58,201 bases of DNA from Nitrospira sp. ST-bin5 (GTDB lineage: Bacteria; Nitrospirota; Nitrospiria; Nitrospirales; Nitrospiraceae): positions 330 to 58,530 of the forward strand of contig MSXN01000011.1 of the NCBI GenBank assembly GCA_002083555.1, written 5' to 3'. The position numbers were made by a program, and so were the translations under genes. The notes below the pieces were generated by a model. The model was not told the origin of the DNA, searched no databases, and saw only the letters and a list, made by a program, of their open reading frames with translations. Shown piece by piece: positions 1 to 7,289 of this stretch. Position 1 is the stretch's first letter. Every line of letters starts with the position of its first letter.

Positions 1-68
1 TTGCCGTAGATCAGAATCTTGTGCGCCTTCACTTCCTTCTGGATCTCATCTTCTATCGGTTCGGCCAT
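1..68 (-). CDS. grxD: Monothiol glutaredoxin, Grx4 family (N-terminal fragment)
   Basis: Only the first 22 or so codons are in the window; the gene runs off the left edge. The visible peptide begins MAEPIEDEIQKEVKAHKILI and continues into YGK, which is the usual start of Grx4/GrxD monothiol glutaredoxins just before the CGFS active site (not visible here). These proteins carry and deliver [2Fe-2S] clusters and pair with BolA. The start at 68 is supported by a GGAGGA ribosome site a few bases upstream. The BolA gene lies immediately upstream on the same strand with a 9-base gap, so the two are almost certainly cotranscribed. The family call rests on the short N-terminus plus the BolA neighbour. 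Confidence 0.75.
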   Translation of the reverse strand, partial: MAEPIEDEIQKEVKAHKILIYG

Positions 69-77
69 CATATCCTC

Positions 78-317
78 CTATGCTTCGTCCTTAGTGCGGG
101 CTGTCAACTCCAGCGCGTGAATCCGTCCATCCTTCAACGGCACATCCAGCGCCTGATAGATGAGCCGGTGCCGATCCAGAAGATTCTTCTCCCGAAACGC
201 CTCCGACACCACTATCACTTTCAAATGGTCCATCGTCCCGGTGCGATCGGTGACCGTCACCGCCGCATCCGGCATACTCTTCCGAACGAACTCGGTCAAC
301 ACTTCCGGTGTAATCAT
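78..317 (-). CDS. bolA: BolA family protein
   Basis: A 79-residue protein with the BolA core: an N-terminal helix, the V-T-D-R-T strand, a DHLKVIVVSEAF strand-turn, and the conserved H-R-L-I-Y-Q-A-L helix near residues 50-57. BolA proteins bind monothiol glutaredoxins and act in Fe-S cluster maturation and iron sensing. The frame stays open further upstream, but the ATG at 317 is preferred because a GGAGG ribosome site sits just before it and because the family starts here. It is followed by the glutaredoxin gene after 9 bases, the classical BolA-Grx4 partnership. Confidence 0.88.
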   Translation of the reverse strand: MITPEVLTEFVRKSMPDAAVTVTDRTGTMDHLKVIVVSEAFREKNLLDRHRLIYQALDVPLKDGRIHALELTARTKDEA

Positions 318-657
318 GCACGGCCTCCGTCTGTTCAGATGAGGATACCCGAGGCCCGACAGGAAACGCAATTCACTACGCCGGGCACTCACCCATCACT
401 GAACAACTCAGATGACTCATGACGATGAATGACCTCACAACTATACCGTTACACCTGGTGCCTATGAACCAACGGTGGTGGTGGATATCCACCAGCAAAA
501 GTCATGGCAATAGGTTGAACGCCCACAATTCATTCATTTGAGCGGGTTTTCATCACGTCATGTGCGGCATCGGGCTTGCTCATTAACCACAGCAGGAGAA
601 CAAGTATGAACCAGACGGCTCCAACCCATTCCATCACCCACCACCAAGGAGGCTTCC
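318..657. other. Intergenic region between divergent bolA and the signalling operon
   Basis: About 340 bases without a convincing gene. The part next to 657 ends in an AAGGAGGC ribosome site for the receiver gene. Promoters for both divergent units should lie here, but I could not pick a confident -35/-10 pair, and short open frames inside lack coding character. Confidence 0.5.
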
Positions 658-1092
658 ATGTCTGAATTCAAATCAGGGTTCTTTGTCGGAGGAGATGCCT
701 GCAACGGACGAGTCCTTGTCGTGGACGATGAGCCGGACATCCGCAAAGTCGTAAAGATGACGTTGCAGAAAGCGGGCTATGACGTGCTGGAGGCCGAGAA
801 TGGCGAGAAAGCCATTGAGACTATCAATAGCGGAGAGAACCGGCTGCTGCTCGACGTAATGGTGTGCGACATCCGTATGCCGAAGGTCAATGGGATCGAA
901 GCGATTGCGTACTTCCGGCAGAATTACCCCCGCGTGCCACTGATCGTCCTGACCGGATTCCCCGACACCGACATGGCTACGTCGTTACTCAGGCAAGGCG
1001 TGGTCGACTATCTCGTGAAACCCGTTGAAGGAGAAAAGCTGAAAGCCTCCGTCGCCCGTGCGATGGAGCAGCGTGAACTGGCGCCCCTATGA
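658..1092 (+). CDS. Response regulator, receiver domain only
   Basis: This 144-residue protein is a single CheY-like receiver domain with a short N-terminal leader. The acidic pair D23-D24 follows the first strand, the phosphoacceptor is D71 in VCDIRMPK, and the conserved lysine is in the YLVKP motif near residue 120. There is no output domain, so it probably passes phosphate to a partner or acts by protein contact. A strong AAGGAGG site precedes the ATG. Its last four bases overlap the start of the next gene (ATGA), so it is translationally coupled to the histidine kinase that follows, its likely phosphodonor. Confidence 0.9.
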   Translation: MSEFKSGFFVGGDACNGRVLVVDDEPDIRKVVKMTLQKAGYDVLEAENGEKAIETINSGENRLLLDVMVCDIRMPKVNGIEAIAYFRQNYPRVPLIVLTGFPDTDMATSLLRQGVVDYLVKPVEGEKLKASVARAMEQRELAPL

Positions 1093-2234
1093 ACCCGTCA
1101 GCGCCGCAGGTATCTACGCAGGATCTTGAGGGGAGGACCGTACACCGGCCCTCCCCGGCCTCACGAGACAAGGATTCCGTCAACCCAATGCCAAGCACCC
1201 ACCCCACAGACGTGACGCCCACTAAAGTCGCCATTCTGGGAGCAGGCCGGGGCGGCACGGCACTCCTCGATCTGCTCCACCAAATTCCGGCCATCGAGAT
1301 CATCGGCATCACCGATTGTAACCCCGGAGCACGCGGCCTGCAGCGGGCCCGCGAACTGCGCGTGCCGGTGGTACCCCACATGACCGAACTCATCCAGAAC
1401 CACGGCGTGCAGCTGATTCTCGATGTGACCGGCGACCCCGCCCTCGGCGCGATCCTCCGCAGTCACGCCCGACCTGAAGCAGACGTGCTGAGTGGATCTG
1501 CCTCCCGCATTCTCTGGGAGCTCGTCCAGCATGAATCGGCCTTGCAAGCGGAATTGCTACATGCGGAAAAGCTGGCCGGCATCGGCTCCTTTGCCGCCGG
1601 CATCGCCCACGATATCAACAACCCGTTGCAATTGATTCTGGGGCTTGCGGAAAACCTTGCCGAAGAAACTGATCTCGAGGTCATCCATGCGCAGGCGGCG
1701 GACATTATCGCGGCCGTCAAGCGTACCACGGGCATCTGCCGCGACCTCACGGCCTACGGACGACGCTCCGCCTCTCACAACCATAGTCTGATCCCTCTCA
1801 ACAACAAACTCGATGAAGCGCTGAGGATCGCCCGCTATGCTGTCGGGTTCCATGACATCGATATCGTCAAGCAGTATACCCCCGAAGCGGCAGCCACGGG
1901 ACATCCCGACGAACTGCTCCATGTCTTCGTCAACCTCATCACCAACGCCATTCAGGCCATGGAGCGCGGCGGCACGTTAACACTTCGAACGACGATTGAG
2001 CAGGACCACGTGGCGATTCAGGTCGTCGATACAGGCTGCGGCATTCCCCCTGAGCTCTTCAACGAGATCTTCGAACCATTTTTCACCACCAAACCTCCCG
2101 GAAAAGGTACCGGCCTTGGCCTGTATAATATCAAGCATGTGATTCACCAGATGCACGGCACCATTGCCGTGACCAGCGACGTCGGCATCGGCAGCACCTT
2201 TACTATCACCTTGCCACGAACAGCACAGACGTGA
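1089..2234 (+). CDS. Histidine kinase with N-terminal Rossmann-type NAD(P)-binding domain
   Basis: The 381-residue protein joins two parts. Residues 45-145 look like a Rossmann nucleotide-binding domain: a beta strand (KVAIL) runs into GAGRGGTALL, followed by strands and helices as in oxidoreductase or ligand-sensing NAD-binding domains. Residues 160-380 form a kinase: H174 lies in GIAHDINNP, the N box is NLITNAIQAM, the G1 box is DTGCGIP and the G2 box is GTGLGLYNI. No membrane segment is seen, so it is cytosolic. It may sense NAD(H) or another nucleotide; that is inference. The ATG at 1089 overlaps the receiver gene; an internal ATG at 1188 is an alternative start. Confidence 0.85.
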   Translation: MNPSAPQVSTQDLEGRTVHRPSPASRDKDSVNPMPSTHPTDVTPTKVAILGAGRGGTALLDLLHQIPAIEIIGITDCNPGARGLQRARELRVPVVPHMTELIQNHGVQLILDVTGDPALGAILRSHARPEADVLSGSASRILWELVQHESALQAELLHAEKLAGIGSFAAGIAHDINNPLQLILGLAENLAEETDLEVIHAQAADIIAAVKRTTGICRDLTAYGRRSASHNHSLIPLNNKLDEALRIARYAVGFHDIDIVKQYTPEAAATGHPDELLHVFVNLITNAIQAMERGGTLTLRTTIEQDHVAIQVVDTGCGIPPELFNEIFEPFFTTKPPGKGTGLGLYNIKHVIHQMHGTIAVTSDVGIGSTFTITLPRTAQT

Positions 2235-2238
2235 CCCC

Positions 2239-4752
2239 ATGACGACACCAAGGCCGGCACGCCCGCCACACGCACCGCGCGAGACCCGATGGGGGCTGAA
2301 AGCCAAGCTGATCCTCTCGATGCTCTTCGTCGGTATCGTCCCGCTCGTCATCGGACTGGGCATGGCCTTCTGGCAGGGGTCGCAAGAAATCCGCGACGTC
2401 AACGGCGAAAGTTTTAAGGCGCTCGCAACCGAGGCCGCTCGCAAACTCGACCTCGTCACCGCTGAAGAAGTGGCCCGCACTTCCCGCATCGCGAATGACC
2501 CCGCAATCATTCAGGAGCTGGAACAACGTCGGGACGGCACCTCGGCATTGCCCCCTGGATTGGGAAACCTCTCCGACACCGAACAGGCCGCACATTGGGC
2601 AACACGCGACCCCGCCATGGTCAAGGCCGTCACTGAGAATCTGATGGCCAGGCTTTTGCGTGAGCATTACTCCGGCGCCCACAGCGAACCTGATCACCTC
2701 CTGCCGCAAGTCATGCGCTCGGCCACGAAGATGCTGTTCCTGACCGATAGCCATGGCACCCTCGTCGCCTCCATGAAGGCCAAACCGGACTACCGCCATG
2801 GCGACACTCTCTGGTGGAAGGGTGCCTTCAATAACGGAGCGGGGAAATTATTTATCGAGGACGTCCACTTCCATGCCCAGGCCGATACGTATGCGTTCAC
2901 CATTTCCATCCCTGTCATGGACAGCCTCCACTACGAAGTTATCGGCGTGCTGCATCGCGTGATCGATGCCAGAGAGTTTTTCTCCCCCTCCACCCACCCC
3001 ATCCGGTTCGGGAAAACCGGGCATGTGATGCTGATCGATAGCCGGGGCATCGTGATGAGCTGCCCGATCCTCCCAACCGGCGTCTCACTATCCGACCAGA
3101 GCCTGATTCCCCTCATCACTCCGCTCCAGCCCGGCTGGACCCAGGCAGCAAGCGACGGACACGGAGGCAAGACGGCGTCGATCATCGGCTTCGCGCCCCT
3201 GCCGGAGACCAGCCGTTCGACAAATGGATCGCTGAGCGGCGGCTCGTGGCATACCTTTGTCTGGCAATCGTCCGATGAACTGTTTGCGCCGATCCAACAT
3301 CTCTTTACCTGGATGACGGTCTTTGGCGGCGTCGCCGTCGTGCTCCTCGCGGTGCTGGGCTACGTCGCCGCCAGCCGCATCGTCACGCCGGTCCGCGCGC
3401 TGCAACAGGCCGCCCAAGCGATCGGACGAGGAGAACTCCAAACCGCCATCGACATTCGCACCGGCGATGAATTGGAAGATCTGGCCGACGAATTTACCCG
3501 CATGAACGCTCAACTGGAAGCCGCATTTGCCGGCTTAACCGACCAAGTGACCTTGAAAACGCAAGAAGTGGATTACCTCCGGCAGTCCACCGATCAGATC
3601 CTGGATGCGGTCCCGACGCCCATCGTCCTGGTCGATGCCGGTGAATCCGTCCACTACGTGAATCAGGCCGCTCGTGAGGCTTTCCACCTCGCGCCCGACG
3701 CAACGCCGCCGCTGTCACTGTTCACCGTACTTCCGCTCGACGCCGCCAGCCAAACCAAACTACGCCAAGAATTTTCTGGGGACGCATCCGGAGCGCCGGA
3801 CGCAGCCGCACCGGTTCGAAACAAAGCCCCACGGGATCCCCTGGCTCAAACCGACGGCAACGAGGGGGGCCGTGACCGGGCGGAGCTCCGGATTGGCTCA
3901 CGGACGTATCATTATCAGTGGTTTCGCCTGCCGAGCCGCCCGGGTGAAGAGCCGCAAGGCGGGCTCGTCCTCCGCGACAGCACGGACGATAGCCGCATGC
4001 AGGACCAACTCATTCAAGCCGAGAAATCCGGCAGCCTCGGCGTACTCACCGCCGGCATCGGACATGAATTGAATAACCCATTGTTCGGGATCCTGGGCCT
4101 GGGAGAAGCCATTCAGGAGGAAACCGATCTCACCCGCGCCCGATCGCACGCCCGCGATATCGTCACCCAAGGGCGCCGGATGGCCGCCATCATCCGGGAC
4201 TTCACCGGCATCACCGCTCGGGACACCTCAGCCCAGCGCATTCCAGTCTGTGTGGAATCCACGATCGAGCAAGCGCTTGCCGCCATGCAGACCGCCGCCG
4301 ATCTGACTCAGATAGCCATCCAAAAGACCTTCGCCGGAGAGACCATGGTCATGGCCATCCCCGACCAACTCCAGCAAGCCATAATAAATCTCTTGATGAA
4401 TGCCGTTCAGGCGATGAAAGGCATCGGCGCCTTGACCATCGTCACCACGCAGACAGATCAACTGGTCACGGTCAGAATCACAGACACCGGCCCTGGGATT
4501 GCACCGCAGTATCTCGCAAGAATTTTCGACCCGTTCTTTACGACCAAAGGACAAGGGGAAGGGTCGGGTTTGGGCCTGACCGTCGCCCGGCGCATCATCA
4601 GGAAATTCGGCGGAGAGTTGCGGATCGAGAGCCGCGTGGGGGAGGGCACGACCTGCCTTGTCACACTGCCGATGATCCGCACCCAGTCACCTGAGGAGGG
4701 CACATGCACCACTTCGTCACCACGCTCGGAGCCACAGCCGTCGCATTCCTAG
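2239..4752 (+). CDS. Membrane sensor histidine kinase (Cache-HAMP-PAS-HisKA-HATPase)
   Basis: An 837-residue transmembrane kinase. A first membrane helix (about residues 18-42) is followed by a large periplasmic Cache-like sensor, a second helix near 354-378, a HAMP linker, a PAS domain (about 450-590), the phosphoacceptor H609 in GIGHELNNP, and an ATPase domain with NLLMNAVQAM, DTGPGIA and GSGLGL motifs. It starts four bases after the Rossmann-kinase and is clearly in the same operon. Its last 49 bases overlap the following DUF3365 gene. Two kinases and only one stand-alone receiver in the operon suggest convergence of cytosolic and periplasmic signals on one regulator (inference). Confidence 0.9.
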   Translation: MTTPRPARPPHAPRETRWGLKAKLILSMLFVGIVPLVIGLGMAFWQGSQEIRDVNGESFKALATEAARKLDLVTAEEVARTSRIANDPAIIQELEQRRDGTSALPPGLGNLSDTEQAAHWATRDPAMVKAVTENLMARLLREHYSGAHSEPDHLLPQVMRSATKMLFLTDSHGTLVASMKAKPDYRHGDTLWWKGAFNNGAGKLFIEDVHFHAQADTYAFTISIPVMDSLHYEVIGVLHRVIDAREFFSPSTHPIRFGKTGHVMLIDSRGIVMSCPILPTGVSLSDQSLIPLITPLQPGWTQAASDGHGGKTASIIGFAPLPETSRSTNGSLSGGSWHTFVWQSSDELFAPIQHLFTWMTVFGGVAVVLLAVLGYVAASRIVTPVRALQQAAQAIGRGELQTAIDIRTGDELEDLADEFTRMNAQLEAAFAGLTDQVTLKTQEVDYLRQSTDQILDAVPTPIVLVDAGESVHYVNQAAREAFHLAPDATPPLSLFTVLPLDAASQTKLRQEFSGDASGAPDAAAPVRNKAPRDPLAQTDGNEGGRDRAELRIGSRTYHYQWFRLPSRPGEEPQGGLVLRDSTDDSRMQDQLIQAEKSGSLGVLTAGIGHELNNPLFGILGLGEAIQEETDLTRARSHARDIVTQGRRMAAIIRDFTGITARDTSAQRIPVCVESTIEQALAAMQTAADLTQIAIQKTFAGETMVMAIPDQLQQAIINLLMNAVQAMKGIGALTIVTTQTDQLVTVRITDTGPGIAPQYLARIFDPFFTTKGQGEGSGLGLTVARRIIRKFGGELRIESRVGEGTTCLVTLPMIRTQSPEEGTCTTSSPRSEPQPSHS

Positions 4753-5297
4753 TCGCGGGGATCCTGCTCGCGCCCATTCCGCCGCTGGCGAAAGAACCGC
4801 CGGTCCTGCCAGGCATCTCACCGGAAAAAGTCGCCGATTACGTGCACGCCATCATCCAGGCCGACCGGACGATTTACACCACGCTCGTGGTGACCCGGAT
4901 GCAGGACAAGCACATCGTCAACGCCACCGAACATTGGGAACAGGATAACGCCCTGCCGCTTCCCGCCCAATTCCTGCAGCACTCGGGGAAAATGGTTGCC
5001 GAAAGCGGACGGGGCATCCGTTATCGCCTCATCGGCCTCTCCCCGATTTATCAGCGCAACGCCCCGGCAACGGATTTCGAACGGAATGCCCTCGTCGCGT
5101 TAGCCAAGCAACCGGACCGCCCCGTCACCGGGATTGTGTCGAGCGGAAAGAAACAATTCTTTCAAGCCATCTATCCGGATCGGGCAGTCTCCGCGGCCTG
5201 CGTGTCGTGCCACAACAGCCACCCCCTAAGCCCGAAGCGGGACTTCAAGACGAACGACGTGATGGGAGCCATCGCAATCACGATTCCGTTGGACTAA
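4704..5297 (+). CDS. DUF3365 (Tll0287-like) c-type haem sensor protein
   Basis: A 197-residue exported protein. Residues 1-29 form a signal peptide or membrane anchor. The rest matches the DUF3365 pattern, including the EPPVLPGISP start, a central sensor region, and the haem c attachment site C166-V-S-C169-H170 followed by NSHP near the C-terminus. DUF3365 domains are PAS-like periplasmic haem modules, often found as the sensor part of kinases; here it is a separate protein. A GAGGAGGG ribosome site precedes the ATG, which lies inside the end of the kinase gene. A likely role is a redox or gas sensor for the Cache kinase. Confidence 0.85.
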   Translation: MHHFVTTLGATAVAFLVAGILLAPIPPLAKEPPVLPGISPEKVADYVHAIIQADRTIYTTLVVTRMQDKHIVNATEHWEQDNALPLPAQFLQHSGKMVAESGRGIRYRLIGLSPIYQRNAPATDFERNALVALAKQPDRPVTGIVSSGKKQFFQAIYPDRAVSAACVSCHNSHPLSPKRDFKTNDVMGAIAITIPLD

Positions 5298-5337
5298 TTA
5301 CTGGAGCGGAAGATGAACCGGCGCGAGGAGGTGGACG

Positions 5338-6435
5338 TCAGGAGGATGGAGGAGCACTCTGCACCTGAGCGGCATCGGGAACGAAATACTCTTCCCGATA
5401 AATCTGGATCGCCGTCATGAAGAGGCTAATGATGATCGGACCGACAAACAATCCCAACAGCCCATACAATCCGAGTCCGCCGAGCACAGAAAGCACCAAC
5501 AGCAGCACTGGAATCTGAACGTCCTGACCGATGAGCCACGGCCGAAGAAACTGATCGACCATCGAGACTACGCCGACGCCCCAGGCCAGCATGCCCAGCG
5601 CTTTCCCCACGGCACCGACAGCGACAAAATACAGCACAACCGGCCCCCAGACCAAGGCGGTCCCACCGAACGGAATCGGCGCCAGCACGATCGTCAGCGC
5701 CGTCAACACCATCGGGAACGGCACGCTCAACACGAGATACGCCAACCCGGCCAGCACGCCCTGCACCAGCGCGGTGACCAGCATGCCTTTCACGACCGCC
5801 CGGACCGTTTGATCGAGCCGCGTGAGAATTTTCCGTTTATGCGACTCGTCCATGGGAACGAGCTCATACAGCGAGTCCATCCAGCGTTCGCCGTCTTTGA
5901 ACAGAAAGAAAAGCACCATCAGCATGATGAAAAAGTTGCTGATCAGCACAACCGCATTCTTCAGGAGATCCCCCATCTGACTGACCAAGAACTGGCTCAA
6001 CCATTTGGCGCCTGAGACCAGGGAGTCCTCCATCGACACAGGCTGCCCACCACCGCCCGATACCAACGAACGCAGCCAGCTGCCGATCACCGGTACCGCC
6101 GCCAGCCGCTCGGGTAACTGCTGAACGCCCCCGGCGACAATCCACTCATGGATGGTCTGCTCCACCGCCACCGCCTCCCGCACCAAGACCACGCTCATCA
6201 AGACCACCGGAACCACCACCACCGTCAGCACGCCGACGGTCAAACAACCGGCAGACAACGTATCGCGCCCGCTCATCAGCGCCGTCAATCGACGATGCAA
6301 TGGGAAGACCCAATGCGCTAACAACGCTGCCCACATGGCTGGAAATAGAAATGGCTGTAAGATCAGTCCGATCTGATAGAGCAACAGCGCTAGGAGGGCG
6401 AAGAAGACGACCGTAAAGAGTTGCGGACGAGTCAT
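5338..6435 (-). CDS. AI-2E family transporter (PerM/YdiK-like permease)
   Basis: A 365-residue membrane protein with about seven to eight hydrophobic segments. These include an N-terminal pair (residues 8-40), one near 70-90, a long soluble insertion at about 95-160, and a C-terminal bundle with the characteristic P-I-P-F-G-G and GLLGLFVGPII motifs of the AI-2E exporter family. Family members include TqsA and Na+/H+-coupled relatives; the substrate here cannot be read from sequence. It faces the kinase operon tail to tail with a 40-base gap. The ATG at 6435 fits the family N-terminus. Confidence 0.87.
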   Translation of the reverse strand: MTRPQLFTVVFFALLALLLYQIGLILQPFLFPAMWAALLAHWVFPLHRRLTALMSGRDTLSAGCLTVGVLTVVVVPVVLMSVVLVREAVAVEQTIHEWIVAGGVQQLPERLAAVPVIGSWLRSLVSGGGGQPVSMEDSLVSGAKWLSQFLVSQMGDLLKNAVVLISNFFIMLMVLFFLFKDGERWMDSLYELVPMDESHKRKILTRLDQTVRAVVKGMLVTALVQGVLAGLAYLVLSVPFPMVLTALTIVLAPIPFGGTALVWGPVVLYFVAVGAVGKALGMLAWGVGVVSMVDQFLRPWLIGQDVQIPVLLLVLSVLGGLGLYGLLGLFVGPIIISLFMTAIQIYREEYFVPDAAQVQSAPPSS

Positions 6436-6567
6436 AGGCAGTCGGAGAAGAAGCGCGTGATGGCCACGTAGATAGCAGATCCGTCAGACGTTGTCACGGA
6501 AGCGGTGAAGGCCCAAAGTATGTGACGCGAGAGAGTGCAACACGGGCAGGAAGTTTTCAGCAGCCTG

Positions 6568-7011
6568 TCAGAGATCCGGCTTTTTCCCCAAGACCGCGAC
6601 GGGGCGATTGCGATTGCCATTCATGTCCCGGACCGCACCCGGCAACCGCGGGACATCCTCCGGCCAGGTCGTGACGCCCATGTCACTGACACCTTGAAAC
6701 TTCGCGCCCTCCTCCATCGAGAAGATCGGCGCATGCACTTCACCCATGATGATACCGGTCTTGAGCAATTGCACCCGATCGCTGGCGGTAATCGTCGCCT
6801 TGATGCGCCCGCTGCTAATCAATATACCGGCCGTAATCGTTCCCTTCACCACACCATCTTCCCCGACAATGACTTGACCCTTGGTGTAGATATCCCCTTC
6901 CAGACGGCCATCAATACGCACCGTGCCATCAACACGAATCTCGCCCTTGAGCTCCACTCCTTTGGCCAACAACGTGATATTCCCGTCGTCCATATACCCG
7001 CTCTTTTTCAT
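6568..7011 (-). CDS. Bactofilin family cytoskeletal protein
   Basis: A 147-residue protein whose central region (about residues 10-110) is the bactofilin right-handed beta-helix: repeated G-x-(V/I)-x-G-x-(I/V) turns such as VRIDGRLEGDI and GVVKGTITAG. Bactofilins self-assemble into filaments that organise cell-wall enzymes and surface structures. The C-terminal tail is polar and proline-rich. A GGGAGC ribosome site precedes the ATG at 7011. It lies downstream, on the same strand, of the class A penicillin-binding protein, from which it is separated by a MITE-like element. Its stop codon is followed by a sequence resembling the end of that element. Confidence 0.9.
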   Translation of the reverse strand: MKKSGYMDDGNITLLAKGVELKGEIRVDGTVRIDGRLEGDIYTKGQVIVGEDGVVKGTITAGILISSGRIKATITASDRVQLLKTGIIMGEVHAPIFSMEEGAKFQGVSDMGVTTWPEDVPRLPGAVRDMNGNRNRPVAVLGKKPDL

Positions 7012-7068
7012 AGTTGCTCCCTATTGGCGAACCGTCGCCACTCAGGATACCCCAGGGGGGGAGAGACG

Positions 7069-7289
7069 CCTAGCAGTTTGTCAAAACGTGGCACAGAAGA
7101 GTCGAACAGCGACTGGCCATCAGCAAACCGCTAGTTCGTATGGCCCGCAAGCTGTTCAGAAAGGCCGTTCAGAAAGGCCGTCCAGCAAGGCCGCAGCCAG
7201 CGAAGAGGCGAATCGTACTCTCTGCCGTACGTTGAGCCTCTGAGTGCCGCGAGAACGCCGTTGGCGGACTTTATCAACAGCCTGCTAGG
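7069..7289. repeat. MITE-like intergenic element with terminal inverted repeats
   Basis: An element of about 220 bases bounded by perfect 8-base inverted ends, CCTAGCAG at 7069-7076 and CTGCTAGG at 7282-7289; the similarity extends inward imperfectly. Inside are three 13-base tandem units and an imperfect hairpin with arms GAGGC/GCCTC and CGTAC/GTACG between about 7203 and 7242. It has no coding capacity. I remember closely similar intergenic repeats from Nitrospira genomes, but cannot verify that here. The right end supplies the stop codon of the penicillin-binding protein. Confidence 0.6.
7154..7192. repeat. Three 13-base tandem units inside the element
   Basis: GTTCAGAAAGGCC occurs at 7154-7166 and 7167-7179, followed by a degenerate third copy GTCCAGCAAGGCC at 7180-7192. 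Copy number of such short tandems often varies between strains. Confidence 0.85.

Noticed and set aside
7154..7192. Short tandem repeats as a CRISPR array
   Set aside because: Units are 13 bases and adjoining, with no spacers and no cas genes nearby.
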